A DNA stretch of 64,000 nt from Arbacia lixula (lineage: Eukaryota; Echinodermata; Echinoidea; Arbacioida; Arbaciidae): positions 7,743,020-7,807,019 of the forward strand of contig OZ022596.1 of the NCBI GenBank assembly GCA_963669155.1, given 5' to 3'. Below are positions 34,970 to 44,805 of the stretch, in pieces. The notes beneath the pieces were generated by a model. The model made no database searches and was not told where the DNA came from. It was given only the letters and a program-made list of their open reading frames with translations. The translations under genes were made by a program, and so were the position numbers. The stretch's first letter is position 1. Each line of letters opens with the position of its first letter.

Positions 34970-35230
34970 TCATTAGCTGTCAAGCGATGTCACCATTGAT
35001 GGCAGAGTACCATAAATGGAGAGTTTTATGCAACGGATCTCAGATGCATACATTTCTGCACGGGGTGAATTCACTCCTGGGTCCCGTTGCATAAAACTCA
35101 TCATTAATGGTAACTCTGCCATCAATGCTAACTTCCCTGGTAACATCGCTCAACAGCTAATAAAATCTAACGTTTCCGTAGAAGATGCCATTAGAAGCAG
35201 AGATGCCATAAGTTTTATGCAACGGGACTC
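34970..35230. mobile_element. GTTGCATAAAAC MITE family, nested pair
   Basis: The complete copy runs from GGGTCCCGTTGCATAAAACT (about 35082) to AGTTTTATGCAACGGGACTC (about 35230). Directly before it lies part of a second copy with the same end (GAGTTTTATGCAACGGATCT, about 35020). Confidence 0.75.
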
Positions 35231-35554
35231 TGTTGCGTTAACTCTTTCTATACCAGACAAAATGGCACTCTGCATGTTGATGTGTATCAAGTGTGAATAG
35301 ATTCACATTTACTAAAGATGTGTAGCATTATTGTCATATTTAGTTTTTTCTAAGCTCAAAAACGTAAAGCAATCACTTTATCACGATAGACCTTCACATA
35401 TTGTACCATTGCTTTTCAAATCAACACAATTTAGACATATTGCTCTAAAGTGTAATTTATGTGCCTGGTTTTTATTCAGAATTGGATTTTTGTATCCTCT
35501 ATAGCATAGGTAAAGTTGCCAATCTGAAAGTCAAATTAATGGATTTTTGAAAAG

Positions 35555-35725
35555 TGGCCCTGGACCATGCTGCATATAGGTTTTTGAATTATTGTAACTT
35601 ACAACCAACGGTAACTACCATGGCGACAGGGGCAATAATGAATGCTTATTGGCTGTCACCATGGCAGTTAGCATTGATGGTAAGCTACAATATATGAATA
35701 CATAATATGCTACATGGCCCCGGTC
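35555..35725. mobile_element. GTTGCATAAAAC MITE family, diverged copy
   Basis: CCATGCTGCATATAGGTTTT and GGTAACTACCATGGCGACAG on the left are matched inverted by CCATGGCAGTTAGCATTGAT and TGCTACATGG on the right. It resembles the copy at 47652-47832. Confidence 0.65.
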
Positions 35726-35939
35726 ATGAAAAATAATATTATAAAGTGGAAGAACTAAGTGATTAAAAAAGCCCGCAGTCATTGAGCTGTCGTCTGCCGC
35801 TATTCCCCCTGTGGTCTTAGAATGTCTGGACGATATCAGCTCAGGATGTTAAAATCGTTGAAATGAGCCCATTTTTTACTCGTAGATAACGGCAGAACAC
35901 TACCGGAACCAGTATCACTATTACCACCTACATTTCTAC

Positions 35940-36290
35940 TTTAACACAGGGTATCTCATTTGCAAAAGCCGTGAAATTTGAATAAGCAGTATACTGTAAC
36001 AATCTCACAGTTATCGCTTAACGCACATTTTCAAGAAAAGTTAACAAAGTTACTCTCCTTGTTTACGTTTGGAACGCTCCGACCATACTTTACGATTATA
36101 GTTTTGTCAGCATTGCTCCCCTTGAACGCATGAACTGTGGAGCGGACCGCGGTGTGAAGCATAGCGCACAGTGCAGTCTCCGCTCACTGGGCTATATGTT
36201 TTGCCGAACCAGTCCAAAGCCTCCACAAAATTAAGCGATCGCTATAATTTCACTTAAAGTTGAATTAAGAAGGGCGCGAATTCCCGTAAA
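35940..36290 (-). repeat. dispersed repeat 3, inverted copy d
   Basis: It ends in AAGCGATCGCTATAATTTCA, the reverse complement of the family start. Internal TTGTTTACGTTTGGAACGCT also matches the copy at 58440-58795. Confidence 0.7.
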
Positions 36291-37815
36291 TTTTGGTTAT
36301 ACACACTTTATATAATTCATATAGGCTGTTCAAACAGAGAGCATATCAGAAAACTCATTTGAACGCTCAATATTCTGGTTTGAAAGTCGATATAAATTAG
36401 CCTGTTTAGAGTCCCCGATAAGCCTTGGACGCATAGGTACACGCTGAGCGTGACGTCACGGACGGGATTTGGGTAATATCCAGTGTCTGGTATCAATACA
36501 AAAATCAGTGCAGAAAGAGAGAGAAGATTTTACCAATGTTTTTCAAAGGAAGCCATATCAAACAATTACAAATCATATATACAAATCTTTACTCTCCCTA
36601 TGTAGAAAAAAGTATAAATAACGGTTTTCAAGTCTTAAATTGTGAAGTAAGATTGCAAACGATGAGTTATTAGTCAATATTTTCACTTGATTTTCTTATT
36701 TTCTACAACTTGAGAATACTAGCGTAAAGTAGATCCGGCCATCGCCACCCAGCTCATACACACTCGAGCGCGCTGCTTGCTTGAACTTGTCCAGTATACT
36801 GCATGCTATGCGTATGGGCGCTCGTGTGTGTGTGTGTGTGTGCATGCTTGCAGCCAGCGCACGTGTACTCTATATTTATGTTGTGACGTGATCGCGAGAA
36901 ACTTGTGCATGTTGGCTTTCTTTAGCTTTGACTTTCGTTGTGCATAATTAGCTTTCTTTCGATCTCGATCTCGCTGTTGACAAAATATTAGTACCCAATA
37001 ATGGAGCCATTTAGTGTAGAGTTGGAGCAAAATGACCTTTATATGGACTTTGAAGACTTTATGGAAGATGATGAAGCTGAAGGAGGTGATGAAGGAGAAG
37101 AAAGCACGAACGAAGATGATGATGAATATCTCGCTCAAATTTTATATTATTTATCTTGAAATTAATCTTTAGGTATATTGCATCATTTTGAGGGTGTTTA
37201 CATACGTTGGAGAATAAATACAACCACATATCTGCGTAGAGCATTTTCTATTTCACAAGTTCTCGCACACATATAATCACCAACTGATTGCCAGATGCAC
37301 TGATTATTACATTGAATTTACAATTTTGTCTCTCATCCGCGGTGTTGAAGTCGAAAGACAAGGCAGTAAAATCGCTTCAAATGAGAAATATTGGAACACT
37401 AGAGACACATCATTGACTATATGACATTGCTTAATTCTCATTTATTTTTAAAAATCATTCACATAAAACCATAACAATAGAAGAAAAGTTCTGACGTGAA
37501 AGTAAATTCATTCATAATTGTACTAGCGTGTATGTCTATGCACACAATATACTGCACTGCTCGCTTTGTTTACTTTCTCACTGTGACCCAAATCCCGTCC
37601 GTGACGTCACAGTGCTCGAACAATAGTCTCGAGTACTCATCGCCGGAGCGATCAGAGAAAATATGGTGAGGGATAAATCGTCTAAATTTAATATTCTAAG
37701 CTTATTTTAGGGGGTTAAAAGGTCTCTCATAGGTAAGCTAGTGTCATAAGGATGATATTAATGCAAATATCTCATTATTTGGGATCGTCTTCTTAATTTA
37801 ACTTTAAAGTCAGTT
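36250..37815. mobile_element. 1.5-kb element with long imperfect TIRs and a small acidic ORF
   Basis: The left arm CTTAAAGTTGAATTAAGAAG (36254) to GTGACGTCACGGACGGGATT and TGGGT (about 36450-36474) is mirrored on the right by ACCCAAATCCCGTCCGTGAC (about 37587) through AATTTAACTTTAAAG (37796-37810). Arms are about 220 bp. The middle holds an ATG ORF (37001-37159) and an AATAAA near 37212. It could be a deletion derivative of a larger element. Confidence 0.7.
37001..37159 (+). CDS. 52-residue acidic ORF inside the 1.5-kb element
   Basis: ATG starts MEPFSVELEQNDLYMDFEDF; the rest is Glu/Asp-rich and ends EYLAQILYYLS with TGA at 37157. AATAAA follows at about 37212. I do not recognise the protein. 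The short FSV(E/D)LE motif plus acidic stretch also occurs in the 92-residue ORF at 42713, which may be chance. It could be the retained first exon of a lost transposase. Confidence 0.35.
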   Translation: MEPFSVELEQNDLYMDFEDFMEDDEAEGGDEGEESTNEDDDEYLAQILYYLS

Positions 37816-40190
37816 TCCAGTATTGTTATTGAGAGGGAAGTTTTGATACAGTATCTTCTTCCATTTTTTTTCACCAAATTGCATTTTCTTGACCTGCATG
37901 CATAAGGGACAGCCTCTTTTTACCTGAACAATTCATCAGGAAGTTAGGTTGAGAGAAGATCTTAGTGAAACAGGACATTTAAACCCCTTTTTAATTTGAC
38001 AAAAAAGTCGCGATAACGTCCGGACGTTACCGCGGTAACATTCTACCGCCTTTGTATTAAAAAGGTCCAGTCGCAGTAACGACCTGACAACAGCGGAGAA
38101 AGGTTCGCGCTAGGGGAATAGAGCGTTAATGTCCAGACGTTGTCAGGATGTTAAGCAGATAAACACTGTATTAAAAAGCGGGCAGAACGTTTATACCCGG
38201 ATAGCGATTTTTTTCCGCACATGTTAACGGCTTAACCTAATCATGGCAAAAACCCTAACACTAGACAAAATTTTCGCTGCTTAATTCGTCAATTTTAATA
38301 TCCGGACGGCAGCCAATAGAATTCGAGAGGCCAATGAATAATTAATTTTTATTTGCGTTAACATGTGCGGACAAAATTTTCGCATCGGGGTAGATGATGT
38401 CATGGCCGTAAATCATGTAAGCATTGCAGCGATCGCGTTTTGGATCTGCCACATGTGGTATTCTTTTAAACAAGGTTGCCAATTTAAAATGCTGTAAGTT
38501 CACACCCAAACACTATTCCACATACTTCTAATTTGGGCCCGAAATTTGCCTAAATAGTACAAGTTGTAATCAGGGTAATACTGTGAATGGGAAATTTAAA
38601 AAGTCTAGCATTTGTTAAGTACAATAACTCATTCCAGGTTAGATATTACGTGTTCTCATCATTCATCACTAATCATATCATCTGCTCATGCAATCTCCCA
38701 ACACGTGTATCAGCGATATTCAACTAGAATTATTTTTAAATTATGTGATTGTCTTCCAGATTTGTTAAAAATATTTTGTGACAACGATATGATCGTGTTT
38801 CAAACGAGTTATTTATTTTGTGTACATGTTTTGATCTTGTTTGCAATAGCTAAAATATTTTTTGGAACAATATCGCCGTCTTTCAAGTGGCTAACATATT
38901 TCATGAAAAGTATTTTCTTATGATTGTATGGCTAAATATATTGTATAAAATAACATGAACGTCTTCCAAGTGCCTGAAATATGCTGTGAGAATAGTGGGA
39001 TTGCTTTACATTGGGCTGAAATGTTTAATGAACTATCTACGGTTATCTTTCAAACAGCTTAGATATTTTGTGAATATGATTTGCTCGACTTCCTAATGGA
39101 TCACATACTTGATTGAGATGATATTATTGTTTTTCCAAATGGTATTTATATTTTGTAAAAAAAAAATGATATGATTGTTTTCCAAAATGGCTACAAATAA
39201 TATGTAAAAATGAAATGGTTCTTTTTCAAATGGCTGAAATATATTTTGTGAAATGATACGCTAATCTTTCAAAGGGCTCACATATTTTGTAGAAATGATA
39301 TCATTTTTTTCCAAGTCGCTGAAATATTTCTTGAAAATTATATGATCAGCTTTTACGTTGGTCAATTTTTTATATGAAAATGATGTGATTGTTGTCAAAT
39401 CGTAGTAATACTATTTTGTGAATCATGTGCTCGTTTTCCAAATAGCTGAAATATAGTATGAAAATAAAATGATCGTCATTTAAATGACTGACATTTGATG
39501 TAAAATTATTTGATTTTCTTACAAATAGTTCAAATATTTTGCGAAATACAGTATGCTTGTCTCAAAAACGATGATATTAATACTGTGTTATATGAAAATA
39601 TGACCAGTGTTGCTTACAACCCCGTGGCCATCAGCTTAGACGTATGCTAAATACTAGGGGTTAAAAATAAAACTTTTTGACATTTGAAGGAAGCCCGTCC
39701 CTTTTGCAGACCTAATTCTGAAAGTTCCCTGACTTTGTCATCATTTGAGAGTGAGTGGTTATATAACCCTTCCCTGGAATTCACAAAGCGTAATATTCGG
39801 TTTTGAGGAAATAATGTTCGATAATTGATCGAGCTTTCTTTTTTCGTACCACGAAAATAGTCAAATCTCAGTGAAAACCAGTTAGATTTTCATTTATTCT
39901 ACGGGAGTTATAATACGTCTGACCTTAAAATATCACAGTTGGTATCCCAAAGATATGTGCTAAACATGTGCAAACTTTGCAGATGTTTTAAAAGGGACGG
40001 GCCATCTTGAAACAATAGTTTTTAAAAAGTTACAACTTGAAACAAGCTCGAATTTATCATAAAGTCGAAAAATGTTATTTTTTTAGGAGCAGGCTTCGTG
40101 ACATTTCATGTACTACATGTATTCTTCTTGTGATAACCCTTTAATCATTTCAAGGGGCTTTCACTCTTGGACACGTTTGGATCTAAAGTT
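37816..40190. other. intergenic, AT-rich
   Basis: From about 38750 to 39600 there is a loose, mutated repetition of words such as TTTTCCAAATGGCTGAAATA followed by TTTTGTGAAAATGATATGAT, about every 60-65 bp. It looks like an old decayed tandem repeat. No coding signal was seen. Confidence 0.5.
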
Positions 40191-40194
40191 GTGT

Positions 40195-40545
40195 GTCTAC
40201 ATGTATGAGAATTTCTCCCTATCGCATACAGCCGATATCAAGCGATATCACCTCGCGATACCAATATCTGAGCGATTGCTCTTGGGACGTATACTTCCGG
40301 TAAGAGTTTGGCACGTATTCAATTCACACAATAACCCACAGAATCTGAACAGAAATTTCGACCTTCGTAAATCTCGTAATATTAAAATGGAAGGGTTGTT
40401 ACATGGACGAAGGACTTGAAAAAAGTACCACCAATCACTCACGGCGATGTTTTTGCCTATCTCAACATTGATTATGAATTATGGACTAATTCTGAAATAA
40501 TGAAAATAGACACAAGCAAGACAATGGCTTTATAGAATGTTGGTG
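40195..40545 (+). repeat. dispersed repeat 4, copy a
   Basis: It is the inverted counterpart of about 59580-59895. Shared words are CGATATCAAGCGATATCACC, AGAGTTTGGCACGTATTCAA and GCAAGACAATGGCTTTATAG (with small changes). Confidence 0.8.
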
Positions 40546-40837
40546 AAGCGGTAGTTCATATATCAGGAATTAAAGTTGAAAAAAAATTAGAGCGCCATTT
40601 ATTTATTTATTTTTTGAATGCATTTTTTCAATTTATTTATTATTAGTGTCATTATATTCACTTTTGGACAATACTTTAGGGCCAAACTTTTTCGGTATAC
40701 ACAAGGAACGAACTCCCGAGATCTAACCTTTTAAACTGCTGTGGAATGTTATCCCATTGTTGATACGGGACGTATTCACACTGCAGGCGTCTAGGCCCTG
40801 CACCCCCACCCCATCCCCTCCTGAGGTGGGTAGGGCA

Positions 40838-40855
40838 AGGTGCCCCCCCCCCCCC
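40838..40855. repeat. C-run
   Basis: About 14 C bases in a row, a site prone to assembly error. Confidence 0.8.
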
Positions 40856-40995
40856 CTATCCACCACCTCGATATTTAAAGCGCAATTTAACTTCCATTGA
40901 CAATGGGAATGAGAAAGGGAGAAAGAAATGTGAAGAGAGGGTGAAGCCGCAACAGTGTACACCTTCTCAGGAAAGTTATGCAACAATAATTACTA

Positions 40996-41423
40996 ATGGA
41001 AACGCTTGAGCTAGAAGAAAGGAGAGCTCAGGCAAAGGTAGCTATGGTCTTCTGCATTAACAACTCCCTCATTTCCATTCCTCGTGAAGTCCTAACTCCA
41101 TCTGTAGCTGCATCTCAACAAAGGGGCCACAGCCCTGCAAAGACTCCTAGTACCATATGCCCGTACACTCATTCTGCAGAGGAGCTGCTTCCCAGATGCA
41201 GTCAGACTCTGGAAGTCTCTTCCCCAGGCCGCCATTATTTGTACCTCCTTAATTGCCAGCCTTACAGCAATAAGTACAGAAGATCCAGCTCCGCTAAGTA
41301 CCAGATGTTTTTTAGCTGCACCTAATATCCACCTGTAGTTCTTTTAATGTTGAGCACTGCACATACCCACACCACACCCTCAACAGTTCGAGAATACACC
41401 TGACGGTGGCCTGAACTTATAGA
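40996..41423 (+). mobile_element. LINE 3' end (ORF2 C-terminus and 3' UTR)
   Basis: The frame reads LELEERRAQAKVAMVFCINN with LISIP, then after a frameshift near 41140 LVPYARTLILQRSCFPDAVR and LWKSLPQAA. This W/L..RR....M..I...L..IP....RGH...PYARTxxxxxSFFP...LWN.LP order is the C-terminal end of Jockey/CR1-like LINE reverse transcriptases. The 3' UTR follows and runs into a (GAA)n tail. The copy is 5'-truncated and dead. Confidence 0.7.
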
Positions 41424-41540
41424 GAAGAAGAAGAAGAAGAAGAAGAAGAAGAAGAAGAAGAAGAAGAAGAAGAAGAAGAAGAAGAAGAAGAAGAAGAAGA
41501 AGAAGAAGATGAAGAAGAAGAAAAAGAAGAAGAAGAAGAG
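41424..41540. repeat. (GAA)n microsatellite, LINE tail
   Basis: About 38 GAA/AAG units with two interruptions follow the LINE 3' UTR directly. The poly-Leu ORF opposite is an artefact. GAA repeats can form triplexes. Confidence 0.95.
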
Positions 41541-42003
41541 CTGAAAGGAAGGAAAATTTCTCTGCTCTTATTGAAAGTAATTTAACTTCAGGGTAGACTC
41601 TCCCTTTAAGGAGGGACGCGGAAAGTATGTCTGCACAAGTGTTGTATACTGTTTTTCTAATGATTTGACAGTAAGTATTCATTTGCTGCTAATCAACACA
41701 CAGCTCTATCATAACTATGGGGAAAAGTTTATTGGTGTGAAACCACAAGAAATCAGCTTTGAAATTGAAAATTTGACCGAATCATGTTTAATAAAGTAAA
41801 GAAATCATACAAAAAGAAGAGGTAGATGAAGAGAGAGATAGAAAAATAGACAAAATCGAAGTACTGTGGTCTCCGCCTAGCAGTAGGCGCCATTCTAGCT
41901 CATCGGAATATTTCCCAAAGCAGTTCAAAAAACTCAATTTTACTCGACAAATCTCTGTGTAAACAACGTGTGCGAAAGCCGTGAACTGAAAGGTGTATAC
42001 AAG

Positions 42004-42210
42004 TCGTATACAAGTCATAATAGTGCCATTCTCATAGGGCTTTAAAAAATCTTGAAGTTAGAAAAATCGCGAAGTTAGGGTGAAAGTTGCCTAGCAACCG
42101 TACCAAAAGCCGAACGGTCCTATTGTCCCGGTCCCCTAACTTGGCGATTTTTCTAACTTCTCGATTTTTTAAAGCCCAATGAGAATGGCACTATTATGAC
42201 TTGTATACGA
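42004..42210. mobile_element. 207-bp palindromic MITE
   Basis: TCGTATACAAGTCATAATAG and GCCATTCTCATAGGGCTTTA on the left are almost perfectly mirrored on the right (CAATGAGAATGGCACTATTA and ACTTGTATACGA). Arms are about 85 bp. Confidence 0.92.
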
Positions 42211-42712
42211 TGCAATACACGGGACGCTATTGTATGTGTGTGAGCACTTAAATGCGTTCCGTATGCATTGTGCGCGAAATGTGACGCGAGTCGAACTTGG
42301 CAGTCACGTGACAGTTATTATAGCGTCATATTAGCGTGGCCAGTAGTTCAGTCGGGGATGCACGTTTTTCTCGTAGCCTAATTTCAGACTATATTTGAAT
42401 ATATCTACTTATTCTTCTCCAGTAAACTACAACCATACACTTAATTGGGTACGAACGACTTAAGTGCATACATGGTGATACACTGGTAGATAGATAGTGT
42501 GCACATGTGTGGTTTTGTTTTCCATGTATCCATACTTAACAATTTGATAGCGTAAATGCACCAACGAAAATGTACATAACGTCCTAAAGCGTAGGCTACA
42601 GAAATAAAGATTTTCTGCTCCTGGTGCTAGTGTTATTGCTCAATAATTTGTAAACTATCCTCACCAATAGCCGCACATTTTAACGTGTTTAGCGTACTTC
42701 CTTGCTCTTAAA

Positions 42713-42991
42713 ATGGCATCTGTGAATTTTTCTGTCGATCTTGAGGCAACGGTCCACTGGGGGGAATTTGAATGGTCAATCTTCTTCGAATGCGTGATCG
42801 AATACGATAAAGATGAAGACGATAAAGATAGCGATAGAGAAGAGCCCACGGACATGATGGAGGTGGATGAATCCTTCGCTGGGAACAATGGCAATGACAA
42901 CTTGGAAGAAGCTGTGGAGTACGTGGATGAGTCCGTTGCTGAGGACAGTGAACACGACTTTCCACAACCGATGGACGTGGATGACAACTGA
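42713..42991 (+). CDS. 92-residue acidic protein, unknown
   Basis: The ATG has good context (AAAATGGCA). The protein begins MASVNFSVDLEATVHWGEFE, then becomes strongly acidic and repeats EVDES/YVDES and MDVDD-like words. The stop is at 42989-42991. A GTAAGT lies 22 bases after the stop, and AATAAA at 43160-43165. I recognise no domain. It could be a small nuclear acidic protein, a first exon, or a leftover of an element; single-exon status makes it uncertain. Confidence 0.4.
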   Translation: MASVNFSVDLEATVHWGEFEWSIFFECVIEYDKDEDDKDSDREEPTDMMEVDESFAGNNGNDNLEEAVEYVDESVAEDSEHDFPQPMDVDDN

Positions 42992-43159
42992 CGCAACATG
43001 AAAATGCCATTGTTGTAAGTATTCTAATTTAAAATAGCAACTTATTTATATCACAATTTACTATGTATAAATCATAACGGACCCAACTTTTATTGATGTT
43101 TATAGCCCATTCGAAATATTCAATATCAAAATATTGTGTAATTTGTGTTATGTATATTC

Positions 43160-43165
43160 AATAAA
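43160..43165 (+). terminator. polyadenylation signal after the 92-residue ORF
   Basis: AATAAA in TATATTCAATAAAGAC lies 169 bases after the ORF's stop and is followed by a T/G-rich stretch (TTTGTTTCGTTCTG). Confidence 0.4.
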
Positions 43166-43579
43166 GACTTACATTTGTTTCGTTCTGCATCTAAACACTG
43201 CTAGATAATTTTTAAGAAAATTAATCGTGAATGATTTCAAAGAAACATGTCGAATGCAGTATTCGCAAAAAAAAAAATATTCCAACCATTATCCTTCTCG
43301 TTACAACGTCAATAATATCCCTCTCAAATTGTGAATGATACCCCGCCCTTATAATATCGGTGAAAATTATTAATTGTCATATACGTATGCATGACGTTTT
43401 TAAATTTGACATAGGCCTAGGCCCTACCTATTGTCAATATGGGTTAGGTCATGATTTTAGTCATAATATTGTTTCAAACAATTTCCCCACGAAAAGGAAT
43501 ACAAGTCATGTCAATGTCCCAAACAACAATAACATAAGGTTGACTTTGCATTAAAAAGAATGAGGCTAATTTTGCATTA

Positions 43580-44221
43580 AAGGTCCCCTGTCATCAAACT
43601 GTATGTCGAGTTATGTTGATGCAACATAATATGTACAAAACAAAATCACTAACTGTTCAATGGAAATATGTGTCCTATATTTTGAAATAATTTTTCTTTA
43701 TTTTTTCTCAGCACTGATAAGCCCCGCCTCCAAAATATCCTCGAACTCAAGATTCCCCCTGTGACATCATCAAAGGTAGAAATTAGCAGGATGATAAGCA
43801 GAATTTATGCACAAACTAAACATTGCAATGACTACCTCCACCTGTCCACAAGATCATCACATGTCTTCACACAATACCATCTAACAACCATTCATGTGGG
43901 AATAATCGTTTCCCTATGTCAGAAATGTACAAGCTATGTGATGCTATTATAAGGACTTGCAGGTAGTCATTGCAATGTTTAGTTTGTGCATAAATTATAT
44001 CTATTATCCTGCTAATTTATACCTTGGATGATGTCACAGGGGGAATCTTGAGTTGGAGGATATTTTGGAGGCGGGGCTTATCAGTGCTGAGAAAAAATAT
44101 AGAAAAATTATTTTAAAATATAGGACACATATTTCCATTGAACAGTTAGTGATTTTGTTATATACATATTAAGTTGCATCAACAGAAGTCAACATACATT
44201 TTGATGACAGGGGCCCTTTAA
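43580..44221. mobile_element. 640-bp palindromic element
   Basis: Arms of about 240-290 bp are nearly identical inverted copies: AAAGGTCCCCTGTCATCAAA, GCACTGATAAGCCCCGCCTC and AACATTGCAATGACTACCTC on the left, each mirrored on the right (GAGGTAGTCATTG appears as CAGGTAGTCATTG, GAGGCGGGGCTTATCAGTGC, GATGACAGGGGCCCTTTAAA). No shared ORF was seen. High arm identity implies recent insertion or gene conversion. Confidence 0.92.
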
Positions 44222-44274
44222 AGTTAGTATTGACTACGTAGAGGTAGAGAAGGGGAATAGAGAGGGAGAGTGTG

Positions 44275-44390
44275 AAGGGGGGGGGGGGGCCGAGAGATAT
44301 GTGAGAGAGACAGAGATAGAAACAGAAGGAGAAAGAGAAAGGGCACGGTGAAAGAACAGGAGATAGAGGGGGGAGGGGGGGGGGGGAGAA
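44275..44390. repeat. G/GA-rich tract
   Basis: It contains G9-G12 runs separated by GAGA words, a candidate G-quadruplex region. Confidence 0.8.
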
Positions 44391-44569
44391 CGCAGATCAT
44401 AGAGAAGAGGCACGTACGGCAGTTGGCCGGGAGAAAGATTACAAGTATGAGACTGTGGGTCGTTGAAAATCTGGATGATTTCCATGATTTTTATGCGCCG
44501 TTGATGCATATTTGCTCAAGTAATACACATTATTCCCACAGAGCAGTAGTAAGGGTTACGAGTGACTAT

Positions 44570-44805
44570 ACTGTCCTACTTTGACAAAAGGAAGCAAGTG
44601 ACAAATCACTTAAATTTGGGTTATTGGTACTCTTAGATTGTACCCAGCATTCCCTACATACAGACAAAATCTGGAGAAGAAACATCCATTTTATTATCAT
44701 TATAATGAGGTGTTGTACTGGTTCCAATGCAAGTGACAGAAACATTTTGCTCATTCAAAAGAAAAGCCTCTTTTTTTTAGTTGCTTCCTTTTGTCAGAGC
44801 AGGGA
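44570..44805. mobile_element. inverted-end repeat (MITE candidate)
   Basis: CTTTGACAAAAGGAAGCAAG on the left is mirrored by TTGCTTCCTTTTGTCAGAG on the right. Only the terminal ~20 bp are inverted. Confidence 0.5.

Noticed and set aside
41380..41682. Poly-Leu ORF
   Set aside because: It is read from the (GAA)n tail of the LINE fragment.
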